In this document: positions 33,659 through 41,719 of the stretch, one piece after another
How the letters are laid out: each line of letters starts with the position of its first letter
Numbering within the stretch: the stretch's first letter is position 1
Assembly (NCBI RefSeq): GCF_002109385.1
Contig: NZ_CP020814.1
Location: 374,001 to 438,000 of the forward strand
Reading direction: 5' to 3'
DNA length: 64,000 bases
Source: Halalkalibacter krulwichiae
GTDB lineage: Bacteria; Bacillota; Bacilli; Bacillales; Bacillaceae_D
The notes under the pieces: model-generated
The model's database searches: none
What the model saw: only the letters and a program-made list of their open reading frames with translations
Told to the model about the DNA's origin: nothing
Program-made: the position numbers and the translations under genes

Positions 33659-35149
33659 GTGATAAAAGGAATTATTTCAAAGGTTAGGAGGTTGTTGCAG
33701 AGAATGGGTATAACTAAGCATATAAAGAGCTTGTCGCAACTAAAACAGATTCCGATGGATGATGAGTATTATAAACACATCGACAAGTGGAAGGCTCTCT
33801 ATCAAGGCTATTTCAGCGACTGGCATGATTTGCAATATAATACAGTCAATGGCACGAAAAAGCGCACTATGGCGACGCTAGGGATGCCAAAAGTGGTAGC
33901 TCAGGAGATGGCTTCACTTATTTTTAACGAAAGATGTGAAATCAATATATCTGATGAGGGATTATCCAAGGAGATTACCAATGTTTTTGAGCAAAACAAA
34001 TTCGTCAAGCGATTCCAAGACTACCTTGAGTTTCAGTTCGCGCTTGGCGGCATGGTAATCAAACCTTACTTTAGTGATGGCCAACTTAAACTTTCTTATG
34101 TGACTGCTGATTGCTTCGTTCCGCTTAGTTGGGATAACCAAGGTATACATGAGGCGGTATTTCCTAACGAGATACGTAAAGGCGACAAAAGGTACACGCA
34201 TCTGGAATGGCACTTGTGGGAAGGTAAGGAATACGTCATTAAGAATGAGTTGTTTGTAAGTGATAACAACAGCGATCTAGGCAAACAAGTTCCGTTATCT
34301 GTACTTTACCCTGATTTAGAGGAAGAAGTAAGGATAACAGCTTTCAAACGCTCTAACTTTGTTTATTTCCGTCCTAACGTCGCTAATAACATTGATATGC
34401 ATAGCCCTCTTGGTATCTCGCTCTTTGCTAATGCCTTAGATACGCTAAAATCGCTTGATATTGCATTTGATAGTTATCAACGTGAGTTTAGATTAGGCAA
34501 GCGACGCATTATCGTTCCTGCTTCTGCTGTAAAGATGGTTGTGGATGGACAAGGGAATATGGTCCGTTACTTTGATGCGGATGATGAGGTTTATCAGGCG
34601 ATGGGATCAGGCGGTATGGATGATCAAAAAATTCATGACAGTACCGTTGAGTTACGAGTCGAGGAGCATATAGCTGCTATTAACTCTTTATTAAATCTCT
34701 TAGCGACACAAACAGGATTCAGCACAGGCGCTTTTACTTTTGATGGGAAGAGCATGAAAACAGCCACCGAGGTAGTTAGTGAGAATAGTAAGACGTTTAA
34801 GTCGAAACAGTCTCATGAGAACGTAATTGAAGCGGGGTTAACCGAGCTAATCGACTGCGTCATTCAAACTGCCGAATTGTACGAGTTGTTCAGTCGCCCG
34901 AAAGAAAATTGGGATGTGACGGTTACTTTCGATGACTCAATCGCTGAGGATAGGGCAGCTGAGATTAATAAGCAAATTAAGATGGTTGTCGGAGGGTTGC
35001 AAAGTAGGAAGCGAGCGATCATGAAGGTGCATGGTGTGACAGAAGATGAAGCGATGGTGATATTGAAAGAGGTCGAGAATGATCAGTCGGCGTTGTATCC
35101 TAGTTTCGATAAGGTGGCTGAAGAACATCTATTAGGTGATGAGGAGTGA
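33659..35149 (+). CDS. Portal protein (A118 family)
   Basis: 496 aa dodecameric portal at one capsid vertex. GTG start after AGAGGTGGTGAG. The A118-type pattern is seen in YYKHIDKWKALYQGYFSDWHD and MATLGMPKVVAQEMASLIFNE, with QTGFSTGAFTFD and KTATEVVSENSKTF toward the C-terminus. Confidence 0.92.
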   Translation: MIKGIISKVRRLLQRMGITKHIKSLSQLKQIPMDDEYYKHIDKWKALYQGYFSDWHDLQYNTVNGTKKRTMATLGMPKVVAQEMASLIFNERCEINISDEGLSKEITNVFEQNKFVKRFQDYLEFQFALGGMVIKPYFSDGQLKLSYVTADCFVPLSWDNQGIHEAVFPNEIRKGDKRYTHLEWHLWEGKEYVIKNELFVSDNNSDLGKQVPLSVLYPDLEEEVRITAFKRSNFVYFRPNVANNIDMHSPLGISLFANALDTLKSLDIAFDSYQREFRLGKRRIIVPASAVKMVVDGQGNMVRYFDADDEVYQAMGSGGMDDQKIHDSTVELRVEEHIAAINSLLNLLATQTGFSTGAFTFDGKSMKTATEVVSENSKTFKSKQSHENVIEAGLTELIDCVIQTAELYELFSRPKENWDVTVTFDDSIAEDRAAEINKQIKMVVGGLQSRKRAIMKVHGVTEDEAMVILKEVENDQSALYPSFDKVAEEHLLGDEE

Positions 35150-35153
35150 TTGA

Positions 35154-36329
35154 ATGGATCTTGAGCGTCCGAAAATCACACCTACTCAATTGGATTTGTG
35201 GTCCAGTAATATGGGAGAGCTTTATAATTCGCTTGAAGGTGAGATAATACGGATCATCATTAAAAGATTGAACAGTGGTTCGAATGACATTACCTACTGG
35301 CAAGCTCAGAAACTATCAGAGTTGCGATTGTTTAATAGTGAGGTCGCAAAGCATCTAGCAGAAGTGACAAATGTTGCGGAAAGTGAAATCAGACGCATGT
35401 TTGAGGATGCGGGCAGGGGAATGGTGCAAGATGTAGATAGAGCAATGCCGTATGGAACTCTGCCTCAGCCCAATAATTTAGATGACGTATTGAGAGGGTA
35501 CTACAATCAAGCGTGGGGTGATATTGACAATTATGTTAATCAGACGCTTATCACCGCTGCTTATGGAGCAGGAACAGCTCAAATGGCTTACAAAAACACA
35601 TTAAACCGTACCGCCGCTTTATTTAATACAGGCATCTATACGCTTGAAGAGTCTGTCGAACGCTCAATAACCGAATTAGCACAGAATGGTATTCGCACCA
35701 CGTTGGCTGATAGTAGAGGGCGCTCGTTGAGCCTTGAGGGCTATGTTAGGACAACACTGAAATCTACACTAGGAAATACCTTCAATGAAGTGAGAACGGA
35801 ACGTATGGGCGAATATGGAGTGCATACCGTGGTTGTTACTAGTTTAGTAGGTGCGAGGGATCAATGCTCTTTAATCCAAGGGCAAGTTGTTGATTTACGT
35901 CCTATGGAACAAATACCTCCAGATAGCGAATACCGATCCATTTATGACCCTTATTGGCAAGCGGAATATGGAACAGTAGGTGGGCATCGAGGGGCGAATT
36001 GCCGGCATTCACATATCCCATTCGTCCCGGGAGTTAATACTAACAATCAACCTCATTATGATGACGAGTTGAACGAAAGAGTATATGAAGCACGAAATAC
36101 TCAACGGAGAATCGAACGTGAGATTGTTAAATATAAGAAAAATCTCATGGTAGCAGAGGGATTGAAAAGTGATAAGGTGGATTATTGGAAGATGATGGTT
36201 AAGCGTAGGCAAAGTGCTATGAGAGAGCATTTGAGCAAGAATGGTGAGTATTTGAGGCGTAACTATAAAAGGGAAAGAGTGTATACGCCATTGGATACGT
36301 TGTTAGAAGAGTTTTCTTATGATGATTAA
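35154..36329 (+). CDS. Phage minor capsid protein (MuF-like)
   Basis: 391 aa, first 250 residues helical, then the MuF-type segment ARDQCSLIQGQVVD and GGHRGANCRHSHIPFVPG with conserved Cys and His. It sits right after the portal, where SPP1 gp7/MuF proteins bind the portal. Its tail is helical and basic. The family is Phage_min_cap2 (A118/PBSX XkdF-like position). Confidence 0.85.
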   Translation: MDLERPKITPTQLDLWSSNMGELYNSLEGEIIRIIIKRLNSGSNDITYWQAQKLSELRLFNSEVAKHLAEVTNVAESEIRRMFEDAGRGMVQDVDRAMPYGTLPQPNNLDDVLRGYYNQAWGDIDNYVNQTLITAAYGAGTAQMAYKNTLNRTAALFNTGIYTLEESVERSITELAQNGIRTTLADSRGRSLSLEGYVRTTLKSTLGNTFNEVRTERMGEYGVHTVVVTSLVGARDQCSLIQGQVVDLRPMEQIPPDSEYRSIYDPYWQAEYGTVGGHRGANCRHSHIPFVPGVNTNNQPHYDDELNERVYEARNTQRRIEREIVKYKKNLMVAEGLKSDKVDYWKMMVKRRQSAMREHLSKNGEYLRRNYKRERVYTPLDTLLEEFSYDD

Positions 36330-36344
36330 TTAGGGGGGATTGGA

Positions 36345-36716
36345 TTGAAAAGAGTAGAGCATGATTTATTAACGAATAAGTATACAGAGGTGTATCGCGA
36401 AGAAAAATTTAAATTTAATGCACCTCATCAATTCGAGGTAAGGGCAACGAATGGGTTCGAACAAAGCGGAAATCAAGACGTATTACAACGAATACATTTC
36501 CAAGAGGGTCCAATCAAAGAAAATGGCGTCAATGGTGTTTGTAACGAAGATTTAATTGCTATGGTTATTTGCCGACTTGAGCATTTCAATCAGACTGAAT
36601 TTCGCTGTCGCGAAAACTCGATGGCTATTACCAAGTTAGAAGAAGCTTTGTTATGGTTACGAAAACGAACAATAGGAAGAGAAAATAGAGGCGTTGAAGG
36701 AACACATATTAAATAA
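36345..36716 (+). CDS. Acb2/Tad1-hairpin-like protein: probable cyclic-nucleotide sponge
   Basis: 123 aa; TTG start, GGGGGAT 6 bases upstream. The C-terminal 60 residues fit the hairpin domain of phage Acb2 and Tad1 proteins, which bind CBASS and Thoeris signal molecules: NGVCNEDLIAMVICRLEHF, FRCRENSMAITKLEEALLWL, KRTIGR and RGVEGTH. The pattern I recall for the family is GVNGVTxExLLxIVxDRLxxFQ, FxCRENAxAxTKLEEALxWL and RxxRGVEGTH. The position inside the head operon is also usual for such genes. N-terminal 45 residues are unassigned. A terminator follows. Confidence 0.8.
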   Translation: MKRVEHDLLTNKYTEVYREEKFKFNAPHQFEVRATNGFEQSGNQDVLQRIHFQEGPIKENGVNGVCNEDLIAMVICRLEHFNQTEFRCRENSMAITKLEEALLWLRKRTIGRENRGVEGTHIK

Positions 36717-36719
36717 CTT

Positions 36720-36750
36720 ACACCTATCGGTCATCTGTAGGTGTTTTATT
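36720..36750 (+). terminator. Terminator after the Acb2-like gene
   Basis: ACACCTA and TAGGTGT (perfect 7 bp, loop of 11) followed by TTTATT. Probably leaky, since capsid genes follow. Confidence 0.65.
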
Positions 36751-36817
36751 ATGCCTTTTATTCGGCAAGGCGTTAAAGAAACGAAAGGACAAATACCCTT
36801 ATGGGAGGTTATGAACG

Positions 36818-37471
36818 ATGGAAAAATATATGAAGGTTAATCAACCGACCTCAAAGGTTGAAGGTAGGAAGTCTTTTATTTCTATGAAACTGCAACATTT
36901 CAGTGAACCGCCAGAAGGAGGAGAGGGTACGCCGTCTGCTGATCCGGAACCACCTACAGATCCGACACCGAGTGATCCACCTGCTAATCCGCCTAAGAGT
37001 TTCAATCAGGATGATGTGAATGGGATTGTTGCTAAAGAGGCTAAGAAAGCTCAGGAGAAGTTATTGAAGCAACTCGGTATTGAAGACTTTGAAAATGCAA
37101 AAGACGGAATGGCTAAGTTTCGTGAATGGCAGGAGTCACAGAAAAGTGAGCAACAGAAGCAAGCGGAGCGGTTACAAGAGCTAGAAACCAACTATTCTAC
37201 TGCTAGTGAGGAGAATACCAGTTTAAAAGCGCAAATTAGCGCGATGAAAGCCGGAGTCCTTGCTGAATCAGTAGAGGATGTTGTAACACTAGCGAAAACG
37301 ATGGTTAATGATGACGTTGATATGAATGCTGCTATCGCTAAGGTAGTAGAGAAATATCCGCATTTCTCACAAGTGCAGCAGGAAGAAGAGCAGAAACCGT
37401 CCTTTTCAACAGGGCAGCACAAGAAAACACCTGAGTCCCAAGCGGACCAATGGCTAAACGCATTTAAATAA
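36818..37471 (+). CDS. Capsid scaffolding protein (DUF4355-like)
   Basis: 217 aa. Proline-rich N-terminus (DPEPPTDPTPSDPPANPPK), FNQDDVNGIVAKEAKKAQEK, then a long coiled coil (SEQQKQAERLQELETNYS) and a short helical C-terminus (DQWLNAFK) likely to contact the capsid protein. Located right before the major capsid gene, as scaffolds are. Assembles the procapsid and is then released. Confidence 0.88.
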   Translation: MEKYMKVNQPTSKVEGRKSFISMKLQHFSEPPEGGEGTPSADPEPPTDPTPSDPPANPPKSFNQDDVNGIVAKEAKKAQEKLLKQLGIEDFENAKDGMAKFREWQESQKSEQQKQAERLQELETNYSTASEENTSLKAQISAMKAGVLAESVEDVVTLAKTMVNDDVDMNAAIAKVVEKYPHFSQVQQEEEQKPSFSTGQHKKTPESQADQWLNAFK

Positions 37472-37494
37472 AATTAAAACAGGAGTGATTTAAT

Positions 37495-38397
37495 ATGCCA
37501 CCAGTAAATTATGCAGAAATGTATCAACAAGCATTGCAACAGAAGTTCTCAGCAGGATTATCCTTTAGCGCTCTTTATGCGTCACCAAACAATGCTAACA
37601 TCCGATGGACGAGCGCAAAGACGATTCAGATTCCTAATATCACAACAGGAGGATTTGTAGACGTTGATCGTGACGTTATGGGGAATTACACGCGCCGAGT
37701 GGATAATTCATGGATCCCAAAAACACTCGAACATGACCGTGAGTTCAAAACGCTTGTCGATCCACAAGACATTGACGAGACGAATATGGCTCTTACAATT
37801 GCGAATATCACACGTGTGTTTAACGATGAGCATAAGTTACCTGAACTTGACAAGTACATGGCATCAAAATTATATGCAGAATACACTAGTTTTGGGGAAG
37901 AAGCTAACACGGACGATGTTACTGTTGATTCTGTGTTAAACATCTTCGATGATATGATGGAGGAAATGGACGAAGCGGAAGTGCCGCAGGAAGGCCGTAT
38001 TCTTTATGTAACCCCTGCTGTGCGTAAGGTTCTTAAAAATGCTGAAAAAATTCAACGTACATTAGAGGTTAAAGGCGAATCTAGTGCGGTTAATCGTAAT
38101 ATCCGTTCTTTAGATGAAGTTGAACTTATTTCCGTTCCGTCTAGCCGTATGAAGACACTATACAACTTTACTGATGGAGCCGTTGCTGATCCAGCTGCAC
38201 GACAAATCAATATGATTCTGATCCATCCTATTACTGTTATTTCTCCGCAGAAATATGAGTTTGTATCTCTTGATGAGCCTAGTGCTACAACGGGTGGTAA
38301 ATACTTGTACTACGAGCGTAAGTACTGGGATGCATTTTTAATTGAGCAGAAAGTAAAGGGTGTTAAATTCAACGTTGAAGCACCGACAGCGGGATAA
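37495..38397 (+). CDS. Major capsid protein
   Basis: 300 aa, HK97-fold type of the A118/PBSX XkdG group: NYAEMYQQALQQKFSAGLSF, then NIRWTSAKTIQIPNITTGG and DNSWIPKTLEHDREFKTLVDP, conserved in this group. No N-terminal protease domain. AAACAGGAGTGATT gives a good binding site for this highly expressed gene, and a hairpin follows its stop. Confidence 0.93.
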   Translation: MPPVNYAEMYQQALQQKFSAGLSFSALYASPNNANIRWTSAKTIQIPNITTGGFVDVDRDVMGNYTRRVDNSWIPKTLEHDREFKTLVDPQDIDETNMALTIANITRVFNDEHKLPELDKYMASKLYAEYTSFGEEANTDDVTVDSVLNIFDDMMEEMDEAEVPQEGRILYVTPAVRKVLKNAEKIQRTLEVKGESSAVNRNIRSLDEVELISVPSSRMKTLYNFTDGAVADPAARQINMILIHPITVISPQKYEFVSLDEPSATTGGKYLYYERKYWDAFLIEQKVKGVKFNVEAPTAG

Positions 38398-38403
38398 TAA
38401 ACC

Positions 38404-38421
38404 GGAGAGCTTCGGCTCTCC
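38404..38421 (+). terminator. UUCG hairpin after the capsid gene
   Basis: GGAGAGC-TTCG-GCTCTCC, no T-run. Probably protects or attenuates the capsid mRNA. Confidence 0.55.
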
Positions 38422-38442
38422 TTAGAATTGAGGAGTGATAAT

Positions 38443-38727
38443 ATGCCAAAAGTAAAAAAGGGTAATCGGATTTTAAATGTAGAGGACGATCGTGTTGAGT
38501 CTTATCTTAAACAAGGATACGACGAAATTGGCGATTCAGGAGAGGTTTTGAAACATGCTACAGGTGGAAAGAGCGTACCAGTAGGCGAGTACAACAAACT
38601 TTTAAAAGAGTTAGAAGAGCTCAAGAGTGGTACGTCACAAGAAGAAATCGAAGTGCTAAAGAAAGAAAACACAGCATTAAAAGGTAAAATCACAAAGCTA
38701 GAAAAAGCCGCTAAAGAGGCGGAGTAG
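38443..38727 (+). CDS. Small protein after the capsid gene (94 aa)
   Basis: MPKVKKGNRILNVEDDRVESYLKQGYDEI, a compact N-terminal domain found on small proteins next to capsid genes, then a coiled coil (EYNKLLKELEELK; EEIEVLKKENTALKG). ATG 38443 follows GAGGAGTG. Possibly a head decoration or fibre-type protein; not assigned. Confidence 0.7.
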   Translation: MPKVKKGNRILNVEDDRVESYLKQGYDEIGDSGEVLKHATGGKSVPVGEYNKLLKELEELKSGTSQEEIEVLKKENTALKGKITKLEKAAKEAE

Positions 38728-38744
38728 GTTAGGAGGCTAGTTAA

Positions 38745-39143
38745 ATGGAGTATTTAACATTTGCGGAGTTTGAAGAGTTGAATGGTAGAGAGTTAGACGA
38801 AGCAACCTTTAATAAACTGCTCCCTAAAGCTTCTGCCATCCTAGACAACGCAACTAGCCATTTTTACCAGATGAACAAGATGGAAAGCGACAACCAATGG
38901 CGTGTAGGTCAATTTAAACGAGCGTTATGCAGTCAAATTGAGTACTTTCACGTCTTGGGAGCTACCACCTTCGAAGAAATCAATAACTCACCACAGACGT
39001 TTTCGGCAGGTCGCACAAGCGTATCTAACGCTAGTCGTTATAATCCAAGTGGTGCGAACGAAAGTAAACCGTTAGTCGCTGAGGACGTGTTTCTCTTTTT
39101 AGAAAAAACAGGCTTATTATATAGTGGTGTTGCTGTATGGTAA
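38745..39143 (+). CDS. Head-tail connector protein (gp15-like adaptor)
   Basis: 132 aa, helical: LTFAEFEELNGRELDEATFNKLLPKASAILD and QWRVGQFKRALCSQIEYF. It matches the first connector (adaptor) of SPP1/A118-like phages by position and pattern. Its stop overlaps the next start (TAATG). Confidence 0.78.
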   Translation: MEYLTFAEFEELNGRELDEATFNKLLPKASAILDNATSHFYQMNKMESDNQWRVGQFKRALCSQIEYFHVLGATTFEEINNSPQTFSAGRTSVSNASRYNPSGANESKPLVAEDVFLFLEKTGLLYSGVAVW

Positions 39144-39478
39144 TGCCTAAACCGCCTATTGATTTTTGCATAGACTCATTTGAATACAAAGAATATCTAG
39201 GCGAAAACAGTTGGTCTGAACCTGAATATGCTGCACCGGTACTAATAGAGCATTGTCGTATTGATCGGGGAGCTGAATACACTTCAACAACATCCGGAAA
39301 GCAACTGCTATATAATGCGGTTGTTTTTTGTTATGAAGGGATAACGACTCCTTTACCAGTGTTTAAAGTGCAGTCTGTTCTTGTGTTTGACGGTTTAGAT
39401 CATGTTTTGACCAAGGTTATACCGATATACGAAGCTTATAGTAAGACCATTTACTCTTACGAATTAGAGGTGGTCTAA
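39143..39478 (+). CDS. Putative minor capsid protein 1 / head closure
   Basis: 111 aa. Fits Minor_capsid_1 (PF10665 type): PPIDFCIDSFEYKEYLGENSW, IEHCRIDRGAEYTST, NAVVFCYEGITTPLP, VFDGLDHVLTKVIPIYE. The ATG in TAATG (39143) is used. The family fits the head-closure ring position. Confidence 0.82.
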   Translation: MPKPPIDFCIDSFEYKEYLGENSWSEPEYAAPVLIEHCRIDRGAEYTSTTSGKQLLYNAVVFCYEGITTPLPVFKVQSVLVFDGLDHVLTKVIPIYEAYSKTIYSYELEVV

Positions 39479-39804
39479 TGGTGCAAGTTACTGTCAATTT
39501 GGATAGAGCGAAAATTAAGCTCAGTAGCGGGAATGTGAAACGTGGTCGATATGCATTAGCTAATCAAGCATTAGCAGATATGAATCAGTTTGTTCCGATG
39601 GATGAGAGTATCTTGCGACAAAGCGCAACGATTGATATTGATGGAACGGGGATCAATTACAATGCTCGCTACGCAAGAAGGTTGTTTTATAAACCTATGT
39701 ACAATTACACTACACCGGGAACGGGCCCGCGATGGGACAATAAAGCGAAAAGTGTATTTATGAGTGACTGGATCAGAGCTTTCACAAAAGGAGCTGACTG
39801 GTAA
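39478..39804 (+). CDS. Minor capsid protein 2 / tail completion
   Basis: 108 aa. VTVNLDRAKIKLSSGNVKRGRYALANQALADMNQFVP and YARRLFYKP plus TPGTGPRWDNKAK are typical of Minor_capsid_2 (HK97 gp10-like). TAATG overlap with both neighbours. Confidence 0.82.
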   Translation: MVQVTVNLDRAKIKLSSGNVKRGRYALANQALADMNQFVPMDESILRQSATIDIDGTGINYNARYARRLFYKPMYNYTTPGTGPRWDNKAKSVFMSDWIRAFTKGADW

Positions 39805-40199
39805 TGGATTTTATCGAGCGTCTAACTGAAGAAATAAATGAAATGCCAGGGCTTCCTGTCACATTAAAAAAGGGATATCTAGGTGTAGATGAGTCATTTG
39901 TAGTTTATCCTTTACCGGGATCAAGGGTTGTTAGCCAATATATGGACGGAACAAGCGAACAACAACTCAATTTTGAATTCGCTATGAAATCAAAATCACA
40001 AAGTAAAATACATTCGACTTTGTGGGCCGTGCAAAATGAGTTAGAGGCATTAAAGAGTTTAACGAGTAATGATGGTAGTTTTGAATTTGATGAACTAGTC
40101 ATAACCAATAAGCCATTTATCAACAATGCGGATGAACAAGGATGGTTCACCTTTTTATTAGATGTACAAGCGAATATAACAGTTTACAAGGAGGAATAG
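39804..40199 (+). CDS. Minor capsid protein 3 / tail terminator
   Basis: 131 aa. DFIERLTEEINEMPGLPVTLKKGYL, SRVVSQYMDGTSEQQLNFEF and ADEQGWFTFLLDVQANITV fit Minor_capsid_3, which corresponds to the tail terminator protein that ends tube growth. Start overlaps the previous stop. Confidence 0.8.
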   Translation: MDFIERLTEEINEMPGLPVTLKKGYLGVDESFVVYPLPGSRVVSQYMDGTSEQQLNFEFAMKSKSQSKIHSTLWAVQNELEALKSLTSNDGSFEFDELVITNKPFINNADEQGWFTFLLDVQANITVYKEE

Positions 40200-40202
40200 A
40201 TC

Positions 40203-40658
40203 ATGGCTAGAAGTAAAAACGCATTACGAGGGCATTATGTTCAAGAATACACGCCAGGACAAGAAGAACCGGGAGCAGAATGGTTGGAGCTTGCGAAGTG
40301 GATCTCTACTATTGGAGATGATACACAAGAGGAAACGGAAGATACAGCGTACTACGATGGGGACGGCACGCCAGAAACGGATGTTATTTCTGTTGCGGGA
40401 GCTTATACACCAGAAGGCACTTATGATCCAGAAGACCCGGCGCAAGCGTTAATCGCAGGCAAAAAATACAAAACTGGTGACGGGCGTAAGATTTGGCATA
40501 AAGTTGTATCCGCAGATGGTAATACAGAATGGGTGGGACGTGCTACTGTAACTGCTATAGTTGCTGGTGCTGGTGACGCGAGTGCTTATGAGACATTTAG
40601 TTGTAATATTCGTTTTGACCGTATTCCAGAAGAAACTGACGTAACACCAGTAGGATAA
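40203..40658 (+). CDS. Major tail tube protein
   Basis: 151 aa, rich in acidic beta segments: ALRGHYVQEYTPGQEEPGAEWLELAKWISTIGDDT, AYYDGDGTPETDV, TVTAIVAGAGDASAYETFSCNIRFDRIP. Matches the tube proteins of A118-like phages in length and place. A terminator follows its stop, helping set tube protein level. Confidence 0.85.
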   Translation: MARSKNALRGHYVQEYTPGQEEPGAEWLELAKWISTIGDDTQEETEDTAYYDGDGTPETDVISVAGAYTPEGTYDPEDPAQALIAGKKYKTGDGRKIWHKVVSADGNTEWVGRATVTAIVAGAGDASAYETFSCNIRFDRIPEETDVTPVG

Positions 40659-40683
40659 GAGGGGCTTAACGCCTCTCTTTTTT
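40659..40683 (+). terminator. Terminator after the tail tube gene
   Basis: GAGGGGC-TTAAC-GCCTCTC followed by TTTTTT. Confidence 0.7.
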
Positions 40684-40700
40684 AAAAAAGGAGGATAACC

Positions 40701-41153
40701 ATGTCGCAAGAATTGAAAATTGACATAAAACGAACAGGATTTCCTGTGAAAATCGGGACACTAGAATTGTGGTTTGACAGTTCACTAGAAAATTTAAGAC
40801 GCTTCTTCAATGTGGAAGAATTAGCTGAACAAAAGCTAAAAGAAGCACAAGAAAAAGCAAAGCATATTCATTTTCCGGAGGTAGTTGATGTGGACTCCTT
40901 AGATCTCGAGGTAGTTGATGCTGCATTCGATGTAAACAAAGAATTTATTGCTGCTCAATACGACATCATTTTCGGCGATGAGACATTTAAGAAAATTTAT
41001 AAAGTTTATCCTGACATCATCGCTCTAGAACAAGCACTTGAACCTATTGGTACGGCAATCGCTAAACGGATCGAGGAACAAGAGGAAGAACGATCAGAAC
41101 AAATAGATGCAAAGAAAAATGAATACTTAAACAAAAAAGCCCAAAAGCAGTAG
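40701..41153 (+). CDS. Tail assembly chaperone-like protein
   Basis: 150 aa. SQELKIDIKRTGFPVKIGTLELWFDSSLENLRRFFNVEEL and a helical, charged tail. It lies between tube and tape-measure genes where assembly chaperones are made (gpG-like). AAGGAGG before ATG. Confidence 0.75.
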   Translation: MSQELKIDIKRTGFPVKIGTLELWFDSSLENLRRFFNVEELAEQKLKEAQEKAKHIHFPEVVDVDSLDLEVVDAAFDVNKEFIAAQYDIIFGDETFKKIYKVYPDIIALEQALEPIGTAIAKRIEEQEEERSEQIDAKKNEYLNKKAQKQ

Positions 41154-41161
41154 GTGATTAA

Positions 41162-41719
41162 ATGCGGTTAAACGACCCTTTAGTCACCTCTTTTTTATAT
41201 AACGGAAAAGAATACGATATAGATTTAGCATTTGATAACGTTCTGGACTTGTTTGACGTCCTAGAAGACAAAACCCTTAGAGACTATGAAAAAGCTGAAA
41301 TTAACCTAGAATTGCTCTTAAATGAGTCATTAAAAGGAAAAGAAGCTATTGATCTATGGAACTATGTTTACGAGCATTTCATTGAGATCAAGAACAAACA
41401 ACCAATTGAATATGACAGATTAGGAAATCCGATGCCTGTTAAAGAAAATGAAAAGGAACGTTTTATTGACTTGGATAAGGACGCTGAATATATATTCGCA
41501 TCATTCCAACAGGCATATCACATAAATCTTTACCAGCAACAAGGGAAGCTCCACTGGCATGAATTCCAATCCCTGTTGAATGGCTTGCCATCTAATACGA
41601 TCATGCAACGCATTATACAGATTAGGATGTGGAAACCAAGTAAAGGCGAGTCGAGTGAATATAAGCAATCTATGAGGGAGTTACAAAAAGTATACGCACT
41701 GGAGGAGGTGAAAGAATAA
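41162..41719 (+). CDS. Gp15-family tail assembly protein
   Basis: 185 aa. Phage_Gp15 features: MRLNDPLVTSFLYNGKEYDIDLAFDNVLDLFDVLED, FIDLDKDAEYIFASFQQAYHINLYQQQGKLHWHEFQ and IIQIRMWKPSKGESSEY. It is the second assembly chaperone gene, 8 bp after the first and adjacent to the tape measure; whether a slippage fusion is made is not visible. Confidence 0.83.
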   Translation: MRLNDPLVTSFLYNGKEYDIDLAFDNVLDLFDVLEDKTLRDYEKAEINLELLLNESLKGKEAIDLWNYVYEHFIEIKNKQPIEYDRLGNPMPVKENEKERFIDLDKDAEYIFASFQQAYHINLYQQQGKLHWHEFQSLLNGLPSNTIMQRIIQIRMWKPSKGESSEYKQSMRELQKVYALEEVKE

